Source of the DNA: Amoebidium appalachense
Taxonomy: Eukaryota; Ichthyosporea
Assembly: GCA_963693365.1 (NCBI GenBank)
Contig: CAVNZM010000002.1
Span: 12,586,001 to 12,650,000 of the forward strand
Direction: 5' to 3'
Length of the DNA: 64,000 bases
The notes under the pieces: model-generated
Database searches by the model: none
Told to the model about the DNA's origin: nothing
What the model saw: only the letters and a program-made list of their open reading frames with translations
Shown: in pieces, positions 30,892 to 45,296 of the stretch
Numbering within the stretch: the first letter of the stretch is position 1
Layout of the letters: each line of letters begins with the position of its first letter
Position numbers and translations under genes: made by a program

Positions 30892-31726
30892 ATGTTTTCG
30901 ATTGTTTTTGGAGGAGGAGGGGGGAAAGAGGGGGGAGGGGGGGGGGGGGGGGGGCAGGGGGGGTTCAACCCATTATCACTCGTTTACAAATTTTGTACAA
31001 CCGCTAGCGATGCAATCATGGAATCTAGACGTTGAAGGTGTACAAGACTCAAGGCACGCCAGTAGACAGACAAGAGTTTTGAGGGTGAGTTTGCGTGTGT
31101 GGGGGGAGGGGGGAGCAGGGGGAGGGGGGAGGAGGGGGGGGGGGGGGGGGGGGGGGTACACTCAAATTGCTTTAATAAATCTCATGAGCACTCACCTTGG
31201 ATCTTTGAAGGGTCATAAGCTTTCTTCATCATGGCTAGGAAGTTGTTGTACATGGGCTCAGCCCTGTCTTAAAATAAAAGGTTAGCGACCATCACCACCT
31301 ACCCACCCACCTGCCTCCATCTCATACGCTTACCCACCCACACAGGCCCCATTCCCCTCCCCCCTCCCCCCTCCCCTCCCCCTTACCCACCCACCCATCC
31401 ACCCACACCCACACACCCCCCCCCACATCCCCCCCACACCCACACCCACACACCACCCACCCAGCACCCGTGCGCCCTACCCACCCACCCACACCCACAT
31501 CCCTCCCCCCTCCCCCCTCCCCCCTCTCCCTCCCCCCTCTTTCCCCCCGGTACCCACCCACCCACCCCCCACCCCCACACCAAATACCCCACCCCCTCCC
31601 CCCTCCCCCCCTTCCTTGCTCCCCCCTCTATCCCTCCCACTCCCCCAACCACCCACCCACCCACCCACCCCATCCCTCCGTACCCACCCATCCCCCCCCC
31701 CCCCCCCCCCCTTTCTTCGATACCCA

Positions 31727-31776
<50 letters not shown>

Positions 31777-32609
31777 ACCACCACCACCACCACCACCACC
31801 ACCACCACCATACACACACACACCCACCCACCTTGCCGCCTCCATAGCTTCATGAAAATCCGGTTTATTTCCGTTCAGTTTTGCCCAAAGCGTAAACTGG
31901 CTCACACAGAGCACCTCCAGGCCCAGGTCCTTGACACTCTTTGTCCACATTTTACCCTCCTCATTTTCGAAAATCCGGACACTGAGAATTTTCCGTACAC
32001 TGAGGAAGAAATTTTCGGAAGTGAGTTAAGGTCTACCTGTGTTTTTTCTTGGCATGACGTGATAATGACATCGATATTACGTAATTATGAGGTCTATGCT
32101 AAGAAAAAAGGCTTCAATATTGCGTAATTATGACGTCGGTATAACGTGGCTATGACGTCGTCAATACTGCAAATGGGCGAGGGAGAGGTGGAGAGAGAGG
32201 GGGGAGGGGGGGGGGGGGGGGGGGAAGATGCATGTATCACAGGAACCACAAGGATATCCCAAGTCTAGAGAAATGTTCAGTGATTGGGAACAATAACGGT
32301 GTAAAAAGGTGTAGAAAGGGGTAGAAAGGGGTAGAAATCTTTAAAATGGTGTAGAAAGGTGTAGAAATCTTTAGAGGTGTAGAAAGGTGTAGAAATTTTT
32401 AGAAAGGTGTAGAGCACCACAGACACGACTAGCCAGACTTGATAAGGAATTATGGTTGGTTGTTCGTGCTGTGCTCTTCAGGGCCAAGGGTGGCCATATG
32501 GGAGAGAGAAAGAGGCAAGGAGGGGGAGGAGGGGGGGGGGGGGGGGGGGGGGGGAGAGGGGGAGGGGGGAGGGGGGGAAGAGGGTTGGTTTTTTTTTTGT
32601 TTTTGTTTT

Positions 32610-32659
<50 letters not shown>

Positions 32660-32761
32660 AGGGACACGTACATGTAATCCATATCAGCCTCCGTCTCATC
32701 TTGGCTCAGACCCACAAGCACACACACACCCTTGCCTATCTTGCCCACTATGTCTCCGTCC

Positions 32762-32824
<63 letters not shown>

Positions 32825-33300
32825 ATGTGTGTACGTGCGTGCGTGCGTGTGTGTGTGTGTGGGTGAATGGGTGGGTGGGGGGGGGGGGGGGGGGGGGGCG
32901 CAGGGGGTTAGAGGTTAGTTCTACAGAAAAGGCATGAAAGTGCTTTTGAGCTGATGCCATATGCAAAAAGGAGTGCAAATCTCATACTGAGGCAGAACAC
33001 ACCAACTTGTTTTTGCGGCTTGAATTGCAGATTAACTGCAATTTGCTTCCCAAAAGGAACAATAGGCATGGGTGGGTGGGTGGAAGGGGGGAAGGAGGGG
33101 GAGCGAGGGGGAGAAGGCTGGACGGTGGGGGAGCCCCTTCTCCCCCCATCCCCTCCTCCCCCTCCCCCCCTCCCCTCCCCCTGCGGATGCATGAGGGTTA
33201 TAATTTGGAAGGAGACATCAAGTGACAAAACACAAAACATCAAAAACATGCAATAACCAGAAATCAAAACGCGGGTGTGTGTGTGTATGTGTGTGTTTGT

Positions 33301-33351
<51 letters not shown>

Positions 33352-34122
33352 GATGATGAAAGATGTACAAGCAGAAGACGAACAGAGCCCATCATCACGG
33401 CGGCTTTTGTGTCTCCGAAAGAATGGGTTTCGAATCTTAAACCTCTTGCACGTGGTTCCCAACCCACACTTTGTTTCAGCGGCAATAGGCGAGTTACCCG
33501 AGTCAACCCGATATGGCCAAAGACGAACAAAAATGTTCAAGAAGCATCAATCTAAAAGCTCAAAACCCAAAATACACGAAACAATAAATTAAAAGGGAAA
33601 ACAAACGGAGGGAGGGGGGTGGGGAGGAGGGGGGAGGGGGGGAAGTTCAAGGTCAACGCCAAGAGAAAGGGTAACAAGTGAGACAGGAGGGATTATGGAC
33701 AGAGGCAGGAGGGGGGAGTGAGAGAGAGAAAGGGGGGAGGGGGTGTTAGGGTGCGAGGGGTTAGGGTGGCGATGGAGGAGGGGGGGAAGAGAGAGAGAGG
33801 GGGGGGGGGGGGGAGAGAGGGGGGAGAGGGGGGGGGGAAGAGAGAGGGGGGGGGGAGAGAGGGGGAGAAAGAGGGGGGGGGAGAGAGGGAGGGAGAGAGG
33901 GGGGGGGGGGGGGGGGGGAGAGAGGGGGAGAGAGAGGGAGAGAGAGGGAGGGAGGGAGGGAGGGAGGGAGGGAGGGAGGGAGGGAGGGAGGGAGGCAGGG
34001 AGGGAGGCAGGGAAGGAGGGAGGGAGGGAGGGAGGGAGGGAGGGAGGGAGGGAGGGAGGGAGGGAGGGAGGGAGGGAGGGAGGGAGGGAGGGAGGGAGGG
34101 AGGGAGGAGGGAGAGAGAGAGG

Positions 34123-34198
<76 letters not shown>

Positions 34199-34428
34199 GG
34201 GTGTGGGGGGAAATCGGAGGGTGTCGGTGTGAGTATCGGTGTGTGCATCATGTGTGGGTGTACACGGTGTGCTCGAGCGCCTGTGTGCATGCATATGTGC
34301 AGGCTCTTGAATGGTTGTACCTTGACTGCCAGAGGAGGAAAGTGAGACATTGGATGAGTATAAGCAAGTCGTTGTGTACAAGCGTGCGTGGTGTGTGTGT
34401 GTGTGTGTGTGTTTATTGGGTGGGTGGG

Positions 34429-34461
<33 letters not shown>

Positions 34462-34764
34462 GGTGAAAAAAGGTGAGACGGGGGGGGGGGGGGGGGGGGG
34501 GGGGAAGCTGTCCAACACGAATGTGCGAAGAAGGTCATGAGACTGGCTCGCGGGGCCGCCCCGAAGCGGGGGGAAATGGGGGGGGGAGGGAGGGGGGGTG
34601 GGAAGGAGAGAGAAAGTTGCCGGGGAGGAGGGGGAGGAGGGGGGGGGGGGGGGGGGAGAGGGGGAGGGGGGGGGCCTCAAGGGGGGGGGGGGGGGGGAAG
34701 GAGAGGGGAGGGTATTGATACCCGTTACACTGGCAGAAGAAACACGCTGCAACACCGCCCTCAT
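30413..34764 (-). CDS. DTD1: D-aminoacyl-tRNA deacylase (DTD)
   Basis: Exons on the minus strand (34722-34764, 32672-32762, 31832-31999, 31196-31263, 30413-30645) join in phase to give 200 residues. The enzyme hydrolyses D-amino acids (and glycine mischarged to tRNA-Ala) from tRNA in the cytosol. It starts [13 protein letters not shown] and contains [17 protein letters not shown], the catalytic CVSQFTL motif, GNKPDFH, and the GPVT (Gly-cisPro) motif in NEGPVT, all hallmarks of the family. A C-terminal extension of about 55 Lys/Ala/Ser-rich residues follows the core, as in animal DTD1. The second exon junction encodes DYI-VRK where relatives have Met-Val-Arg-Lys. Both the second and last exons are preceded by (GT)n on the plus strand, so (CA)n-AG serves as acceptor. 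Confidence 0.94.
30646..31195 (-). repeat. DTD1 intron 4
   Basis: (GT)n at 30647-30672 and 30854-30891 and G-runs at 30940-30965 and 31135-31156 (plus strand). No coding. Confidence 0.7.
31264..31831 (-). repeat. DTD1 intron 3: CCCA/CCCT tandem DNA, poly-C, (CAC)n
   Basis: CCCA-type tandem repeats dominate 31300-31700. C-runs lie at 31691-31711 and 31730-31776, followed by (CAC)n at 31777-31809. Confidence 0.8.
32030..32165 (-). repeat. Degenerate repeat with TGACGTCG (CRE-like) and TTACGTAA sites in DTD1 intron 2
   Basis: TGACGT occurs at about 32055, 32131 and 32153, twice within the CRE-like octamer TGACGTCG. TACGTAATTATGA or GCGTAATTATGA appears twice. Confidence 0.6.
32295..32415 (-). 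repeat. GGTGTAGAAA minisatellite in DTD1 intron 2
   Basis: About ten degenerate units of GGTGTAGAAA / GGGGTAGAAATCTTTA run in tandem. Confidence 0.85.
32416..32671 (-). repeat. DTD1 intron 2 donor side: G-rich and T-G composite
   Basis: G-runs at 32530-32560 and a T-G composite with G-run 32620-32658 on the plus strand. In transcript sense this is GTACGTGTCCC followed by poly-C, then poly-A. Confidence 0.8.
33365..33575 (+). repeat. Dispersed repeat family A, copy 2
   Basis: Plus-strand copy containing GAACAGAGCCCAT, GGGTTTCGAATC, GTGGTTCCCAACCC, GGCAATAGGCGAGT and GGCCAAAGACGAAC. Confidence 0.8.
33947..34107. repeat. (GGGA)n tetranucleotide array
   Basis: About 40 GGGA units with two GGCA variants near 33995 and 34007, followed by a pure (GA)n array to 34196. 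Confidence 0.92.
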
Positions 34765-34889
34765 TTTTTCCAAGTCTTCAGCGTATGCCTCTATCCGTTA
34801 GCGCTTCAGAAATTTATGAAAGTCAAAAAGTTTCCGTTGAACGTTGTGTGTGTGCACGAATTCATATACCAGCTGGGCTCGACGATTGT

Positions 34890-34960
34890 TTGCGCAACCC
34901 CTGCCGTAACGATTGTTTGCGCAATCATTATTGTTTGCGCAATCTTTGTTGTTTGCGCAA
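34890..34960 (-). promoter_or_regulatory. Four TTGCGCAA palindromes upstream of DTD1
   Basis: TTGCGCAA occurs at 34890-34897, 34917-34924, 34935-34942 and 34953-34960, spaced 27, 18 and 18 bases, within a repeated TTGTTTGCGCAAtc unit. They lie 125-195 bases before the DTD1 ATG. The octamer equals the C/EBP-type bZIP palindrome. Binding is inference. Confidence 0.6.
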
Positions 34961-35059
34961 TCAGCCTACAACTTCGCAACACCGGACAGCCAGGACCCAA
35001 CTCTGTTTCCTGCTCCTGTCGTTTATAAGGGTGACTACAGCCACGCGGCTGAACTAAGG

Positions 35060-38520
<3,461 letters not shown>

Positions 38521-39900
38521 TATCTTTCTCTTGAAAGATAGCTAGGCCTCTCCTTCGAAGTCATGTTTGCCGGATGAGCAGATCTAGAGTGCAGCACTGC
38601 GTATACGCTGTCGTCGCGGTAGAGCCATACACAAAACGGGATAGCTAGTAGCTATCTCAAGATGATTTATTGTTAATATGACAATGACGCGTGTCTACAC
38701 TTGGCCGTTTCGATTTCAATCAATGGCCATCATGGCCAGTGCTGTCTGTACTGTGTGTCACATGTACAGGCCGTACATGTTTGTGTGTGTCACCCTGTCG
38801 GTGCGCGCGCGTGCGCACATGTGCATATGCCATGCATCGGGGCATCCACCAAAAGACAACAGACGTCCAATGTCCAAGGCCTTTCTAATCACCGAGCTAA
38901 GGGCTCTAGGCAGCTACAAAAAAGATAGCCTATGTTCACCCTGTGTGATCACACATACGCGGCATACCTTTCGCGTTTGCCTGGAATACACTCAAAGAGC
39001 GCACGCTCGCGCACGTCGTACATGCCCGACCATACGGTGGGGGGAAAGGCGGAATTTCGAATCATCTGCTACATATAGGTTTAAGCAAAAACGTTCATTA
39101 TGAGTGGCTTTGGGTGTTGAAGCATGTGCAGAACAAAAACATAGCGTGTACACACCGAGCAGGCTCTGAAATTAGGGGGCTTAGGGCCAGAAAATTGGAA
39201 ATGCCCCTGAAAGTCCGAAAATTGTCCCTAACTTTTCAAGGTTAGGTCCATCGATTTCTGAAAAATTGGCCCTAACAGAACCAAACATATTAGAAAAGTG
39301 GCACCTAAAAACGGTTGTTGGCTCTACTAGGGCCATCCAGGCTGGTGGAGAGCTGCCAAAATGGCACTAGCCAAAAACAAATGTCACACCCAGACACCGA
39401 GTACACACACACATAGATTTAGATCTGATCTGATCACTCGAGCTTGCTTGCATTCCAACGAAATACCTCACATTCTGTGTAGGTAGCACGCTGGAGCCAG
39501 AGCCACGACCCCTCCCCACCGCCCACCCTCCCCCTCTCACCCCACCCCCTCCTTCCCCTTCCCTTTCCTTTCCTGTTCAAACTACCTTGTAGCGTAAGCC
39601 TGTCTCTCTTCCTTTTTCTTTGCCAGGAACAACTCATCTTTCAAAGGCGTCGGTATTTTGTAGATGTGATCACATAGTACGTACGGAAGGGGACGCACCA
39701 CAACAATGCCATGCATCCGGAAGGAATTCTGCTTGGGAAGCGCTGTTGTCGTATGAATGAGCAGACTTACTATTTAGAAAAACTCGGAGAGCTATTGTTT
39801 GTTTTATTTGGTTTTCCTTCTTTTGTTTGTTTTTGAGTCTCGCATGAAAAACAGGGAAGGGGCGATGAAACGTCTCGTAAAAATAGCCGGCTCAGGCGGG
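38521..39900. other. Unique intergenic DNA
   Basis: No supported gene. It contains an imperfect inverted repeat with ends TTAGGGCCA / TGGCCCTAA at 39181-39275. Confidence 0.5.
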
Positions 39901-39926
39901 CCTAGGGGTCCGGGATACTCGGAGGT

Positions 39927-40020
39927 CCAATCATAATCGATAACGTACGGACCAATCAATTTGCTACAAACCATCAGCCAATCAAATGTTCATCTTTGGC
40001 GTTATCTGCTTATATAAAAT
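39927..40020 (+). promoter_or_regulatory. Upstream promoter module: three CCAAT boxes and a TATA box
   Basis: CCAAT at 39927-39931, 39952-39956 and 39978-39982, then TATATAAAAT at 40011-40020. Same architecture as the module at 40272-40340. Confidence 0.55.
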
Positions 40021-40271
40021 TGTATATCTATCGCAGCTATAAATATACATGGGGGTTTACGCTGTTTACTCGAGGCAAAGAATATACATCATGCGCTTAG
40101 GAGATGTGACCTATGCTCACTGGACTACGCACATCCAATTATCAACGCAAAGAAATGTAAAAAATAGATACACAAGAATTGTGAATTAGAAAATGCAAGC
40201 AGTGTCAAACCTGTTGAAACATTGAAAAATTTGAACACCTTGGAGCAGGAATGTATCAGGTGGTATGTTCT

Positions 40272-40340
40272 CCAATCATATCTTTTCCCTTGGAGACTAA
40301 ATGTGATTGGCTGGTTGGATCATACAACATGTATATAAAA
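40272..40340 (+). promoter_or_regulatory. Lectin promoter: CCAAT boxes and TATA box
   Basis: CCAAT at 40272-40276, inverted CCAAT (ATTGG) at 40306-40310, TATATAAAA at 40332-40340. The ATG follows about 300 bases later. Confidence 0.6.
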
Positions 40341-40638
40341 TAGCATAGCCGCCCAGTCGTCATCACTCCACCTCGACTCATTCCACTTTCCTCTCTTGGT
40401 CATGTTTGCTTTGAGCTAAACAAGCCAACATTACTCGAGCTCGCAAGGTTCGGAGCATATCCTTTGAGAGTACTACAACTGAATTGAATTTGTTCCACGT
40501 CTACAACAGTCTGCAATTAAATTATTATCATCTAGTGTTACATCTAATATACGGTGCCCACGGCGCCTTAGCACTGCTCCTTTTGCCGACGAATTCTTTT
40601 TCTATTTAAGTTACCAAGAGTCAAAGCAACCAACCAAT

Positions 40639-41448
40639 ATGGCATCACTCAGACAAATCAGCCTTATGGCCCTATTGCCTTGTGCACTTTCCCTTCCAAT
40701 CACCACACCAGACAACATCCTGCAAGGGGTCGCCAGCGCTACCGCCGGATCCGAAAGAAACATTTTTGTTGAAGCGAGCAACGGTGGCTCCCTGCCAAAC
40801 TTCATCCCAGGCCCCCCAGTTCCACCCCCACCCACACGAGTGCAATCCGCAGTTAAGCCGGGCCCCAAGGATATTGACGGCCCACCCCCACCTTCCGGTC
40901 CTTTCACCGATGTTCAAGCACTCCGCGATGCTTTTTCAGGTGCCCCATTCGCCGCGGCAATGCCAGCTGCCCCCGGAGGCAACCGCAATTTAATCAACGT
41001 AGACGCCTACACGGCACAGTACCCTCAGTCTATTTTCAGAGAGGGTGACTTTATTACGTCGTCTACAGGGCTTACGGGTGCGTGTGGGTATGCGCTTCGT
41101 ATCCAACTAGACCAGAACGTAGTGATCGTGCACGAGGGAGGGGACAGTCATCCTGTGTGGTCTCTCAACACGGCAAACCAGTGGCCTGGAATCGACGTAA
41201 ACACTCTGCAAATTCAGTTCAAACAGGGGCATCTCCGCCTAGTTTCAACCAAAAGCCCCAATAGAGTTCTGTGGGAATTAAAGGCGCCTGCAACTGGTGT
41301 TGCTGCTCTCATGGGACCCAACGGGAATTTGGTGATTGTTGACGCCTCCGGAATGATTTTGTGGAACACCCGAGGTTTGAACACTGAAGTGTGTGTCGAT
41401 GGGCTCCCGTTTTGGAGCGGGGCAGAGAAGGATAAATTGCAACAGTAG
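40639..41448 (+). CDS. Secreted bulb-type lectin-like protein
   Basis: An intronless 269-residue ORF. Residues 1-19 form a signal peptide (MASLRQISLMALLPCALSL). Residues 55-95 are proline-rich (PGPPVPPPP; DGPPPPSGP), a likely flexible linker. The C-terminal 130 residues match the bulb-type (mannose-binding) lectin pattern: FREGDFITSS opening, then LDQNVVIV, LNTANQW, LRLVSTKSPNRVLWEL and NLVIVDASGMILWNT, with W/N spaced as in the beta-prism repeats. The classic QxDxNxVxY sugar motif is only partly kept (Q-x5-Q-x-D-x-N replaced by LDQNVVIV), so carbohydrate binding is uncertain. A CCAAT/TATA promoter lies upstream and AATAAA at 41800. Confidence 0.75.
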   Translation: MASLRQISLMALLPCALSLPITTPDNILQGVASATAGSERNIFVEASNGGSLPNFIPGPPVPPPPTRVQSAVKPGPKDIDGPPPPSGPFTDVQALRDAFSGAPFAAAMPAAPGGNRNLINVDAYTAQYPQSIFREGDFITSSTGLTGACGYALRIQLDQNVVIVHEGGDSHPVWSLNTANQWPGIDVNTLQIQFKQGHLRLVSTKSPNRVLWELKAPATGVAALMGPNGNLVIVDASGMILWNTRGLNTEVCVDGLPFWSGAEKDKLQQ

Positions 41449-41799
41449 GAAAAGTCTGGAGTAAAATGAAGTATAAGTTATAGTAGTGCTGTATAAGTGT
41501 TACTAGTAATTATAGGTGTTAACGGACAGTGTATAATAAGAAACCTGAGACGAGGGTCATGAAAGAATGTATGGTATTTTTGGCTATCCGTAACTTGATA
41601 GTGCCAGTTTTTTTTAACAGGCTGTTTATATTTGTCTGTCTTAGTGGCTGGAAAAGGATACATTATATACGGTGGATAAATATTAGCCCCCCGTATCTGT
41701 CTATGTACAATTATCGAAGGTCCAAGAAATGTCATTAAACAGAAAACTGCCAGTGGCAGTGTGCATGTGAATGATTCAAAAACCAGCAAGATAAAGATG

Positions 41800-41805
41800 T
41801 AATAA
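41800..41805 (+). terminator. Candidate polyadenylation signal for the lectin gene
   Basis: AATAAA 352 bases after the stop codon. Confidence 0.4.
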
Positions 41806-41881
41806 ATTAAACGAGTACGCAATCACTGCCATGTGTAACCCACAATTAACACTAGTTACATTTGTTTGGTCTTAAAACCCT

Positions 41882-41897
41882 CCCCCCCCCCCCCCCC

Positions 41898-41931
<34 letters not shown>

Positions 41932-42196
41932 CCGGGGGCATTTGCTGGCCCACTGAACTACTAAGTGCCAAATAATGGTAACCATGCATTTGAAAACTAA
42001 GTTGCAACTTCACTTGGAACAACGAACACACGCACACCACCACCGTCAAGTTGATCCACAAACACTAATGGTAGCATACGTCTGCTCCGTACCCCTTAAA
42101 CACCCATTGTGCACGTGGCAAATAAGTATTTACACACACACATACACAGACACACACGAAAACACACATACACACACACACACACACACAAACACA

Positions 42197-42237
<41 letters not shown>

Positions 42238-42710
42238 ACACACGTACACACACATATACACACACACACAGGCACACGCACGCACACACACACACACACA
42301 CGTACACAAACACACACTGCCACAAACACACCATGGACGTAGCGTGATGATACACGTGGTAACAACGTCAACATATATAACTGAAAACCAAATTGCGTAC
42401 ACGAACAATATGTTTTTGTGTGCTACGCAACTTGTGATACAACAGATCGACCCTATTATCATATTTTTAGTGCCAGACTCTCTGCATATGCACAATCCAG
42501 CCATTACCGGACACACCCTGACAATCCCATCTCACATCAAGGCTTAAGCCTTATGTTTTTAGCATAGGGAGGTGTTGTGTGCACATTCAATTCGGGAGGG
42601 GGGGGAGGAGGGGGGGCAGGGGAGAGGGAGGGGGTTGGGGGGAGAGGAGGATATGCAGATATAACTGTGCATCGGCGGTGGTGTATCCGTGTGTTTGTGA
42701 TCATCGATAC

Positions 42711-42745
<35 letters not shown>

Positions 42746-43440
42746 ATGGGGGGGGGGGGGGGGGTTGGAGGTGGGAGGGAAGGGGGAGGGGAAGGGGGAG
42801 GGGGATCCGGAATGATTGGTAGAGAGGAGGGGTGGGGGGGTGGGTTGGCAGGGGGCAGGGACGTGGGGATGAGCCGCAGAATTTATAATGTTGACAATAA
42901 GTGTGAGGGCCCCGGGAGGGGAGGAGGGGGGGGGGGGGGGGGGGGGGATATTTCAACGGTGAGCAAGGCACAGGGTACCGGTATACACGTATACACCGGC
43001 ATGTATTGACCTACTTTATAATCATACTATATTATTATGATTGTGCCGGGTTCGAAGAAGCATGTACGTGCTGCTAGGCGGGTGCTACAACTGTGGTGTA
43101 TGTCAGGGAGGAAGTAAACACAAATCTTGGCTATGTATGTGTGCACGTCCCCACTAGCGAGGCTTGGGCAGAAACCCTCGACTAAGTGTGTACTACAGTA
43201 GTAGCTGTTAGGATTGGTAAGGGTGTGATAGCTCAGCAGCTTTCTGTATTTTTAGCACACTAACTAGAGCACAGTCGGTGCATTAAGTTAGTGAAAAAAA
43301 GGTAGTTCCCATGAAAGGCCCTCCGGGAAAAATAGGTTTTTTAAAAAAAGTATGTGTGAATAAAGATAATGCAAGCTGCATGCGTGACACATGATTATCA
43401 ATTTGTTAAACTCAAACGACCCCGCCCCCCCCCCCCCCCC
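41882..43440. repeat. Intergenic: poly-C, CA-rich DNA, G-rich DNA, unique DNA
   Basis: C-runs at 41883-41930, CA-rich 42130-42330, (GT)n with G-runs at 42713-42765 and 42922-42948, then unique DNA without coding and a C-run at 43430-43448. Confidence 0.6.
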
Positions 43441-43484
43441 CCCCCCCCGAGTCTATGTAGTAAAAAAGTTTAATCGAGGTAGGT

Positions 43485-43685
43485 CTATACGAAGGAAGCC
43501 CCTAGGTATAGGGAGATCGGACCATAACCGGCTAAAAAAATACAATATTTGATAATAATTTACCAAAATAAAAACATAAACCCAATAACCATAACCCAAT
43601 GTGTGTCTGGGCCCTAAATGGGGGGGCTGCCGCCCCCCCAACCCCCCGCTAGAGGGGGCCTGACGGCCCCTTTATGTCGCTTGGG
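43485..43685 (+). repeat. Dispersed repeat family B, copy 2
   Basis: Aligns with 8205-8400. Here the first hairpin is GGGGGGG-CTGCCG-CCCCCCC and the second CCCCC-CGCTAGA-GGGGG, so both stems are kept despite base changes. Confidence 0.75.
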
Positions 43686-43779
43686 GATCCAATCGTTCTC
43701 CCATGATTTTACGTCATCGGATCGTGTTTTGTCCAATCAGGTGCGAGGGGACTTCCGGCGTATGGACTTGTGAGTTTAA

Positions 43780-44300
43780 TCAACTCCCCCCCCCCCCCCC
43801 CCCTCCCCCTGGCGCCACAGTTGTGCTCCATAATATGCCGTCACCTCTCCTCCCTGTTTTCGCTCCGCTTCCCTAAGTCAACCCCCTTTCCCCCCTCTCT
43901 TCCCACCCCCTCTTCCCTCTTCCCCCCCCCCCCCCTCCCCCCCCCCCCCTCCTTCCCCCCCCCCCTCCCCCCCCTCCTCCCCCCCCCCCCCCCCCCCCCC
44001 ACGATAACAAGACTCTTTCCTTCGTTCCCATTGTGTACCAAGACCTGTCCGTGCAGAACATCTTCTTTGTTGTCAAACTTTCAAGACGATATACATCTGC
44101 CAGCTCTTCCCACCCTCGCCCCCTCCCCTCCCTCCAACCCCAATAACTTTGATATCTTTTGTGCTGTGTGTGTGTGTGTGTGTGCGTGCATCCGTGAGTG
44201 CGTGTGCATGTGTGTGCGTGAGTGCGTGTGTGTGTGGGTGTGTGCGTATGTGGTTGCGTGCGTGTGTCCGTTTGTGTTGTGTGTACGTGTGTGTGTGTTT

Positions 44301-44339
<39 letters not shown>

Positions 44340-44405
44340 CGTGGGTGCGTGCGTGTGTGCGTGTGTGCGTGCGTGTGTTTGTGGTGTGTGTGTCTGTGTG
44401 TCTGT

Positions 44406-44438
<33 letters not shown>

Positions 44439-45290
44439 GGCACATGTGTTTAATCACTTACTTTATAAAACTCTTCCAAACAATTCGGCTTATGCAACAC
44501 TGTCCATTTCTGTTTGATTATGAATAACGTAACATGCAGTGAAAGAGAGCATGATTGCTGTAGACTTTGTGAGCAAAATTTGTGGTGTGTACTATGAAAT
44601 GCAACTGTATTCATCCTATGTGTACCACTATGAAAGGGCATTGTGTTTGGGGTACCCGGGCCGGTGGTGTGCTACTGTGCATGTGGGTGTAGTTGTGCAA
44701 CGCCTGTGTTCTCATCCTTTGTGGTATGCTTGTCACACGTGTTCTGTACATATTCACTTCCAGCGACTATTTTCTCGTACATACCTTTGGTAGTGCAGCC
44801 ACACGTCATATGTGCGAGCTGCAGGTGTGTGTTGTATCGTTTGTCTCGGCGCACATGCATACATGTTCAATTCTGGTGTGACTTTGGTGCCACTGTGTTT
44901 GTGCTGCCATGTGTTCTTGTCTGCGATGCGGAATAATATACTTATAAAGGCGTATTTTATATTGTGTCCAACATGACTTGGTATTATTTTTGCTGTATCT
45001 GTTGGTGGCGGCCAGCGCATCACCAAAGTAACAGTTTTGAATTCACACTCTTTCTGTCGAAGGTGGGAATAGATTTTGAGGTAGATATGCAAATATATGA
45101 TAAATGGTCGAGCTCGAGCTCTTCAAGCAGTAGTATTCTTTTGAATTCTATTTACACAGGACCTTATTGCTATTGCAGCTGTTCTGATCCAGTTGAAATT
45201 TCTGTCTCAGTAGCGGTTTTGACGTGCATAACGATTTTGGAGGATAACTTATAAAAGTCACTACCTATTTACACTGTCAACTTAGTAAAA
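43780..45290. other. Intergenic: C-rich tracts, GT-rich DNA, then unique DNA
   Basis: C-rich DNA 43786-44000, a short unique island 44001-44105, GT-rich DNA 44166-44440, and unique DNA 44441-45290 with no convincing ORF. Confidence 0.5.
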
Positions 45291-45296
45291 AGTTGT

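Larger units (their letters stand above)
32763..34721 (-). repeat. DTD1 intron 1: (GT)n, G-run, dispersed repeat, (GGGA)n, (GA)n
   Basis: (GT)n 32764-32823, G-run 32879-32898, G-run 33317-33350, family-A repeat copy 33365-33575, G/GA-rich 33710-33925, (GGGA)n 33947-34107, (GA)n 34128-34196, and G-runs to 34697. Confidence 0.8.

Noticed and set aside
44001-44105. Exon-like unique island between poly-C and (GT)n
   Set aside because: Open on the minus strand, but no partner exon or domain was found.
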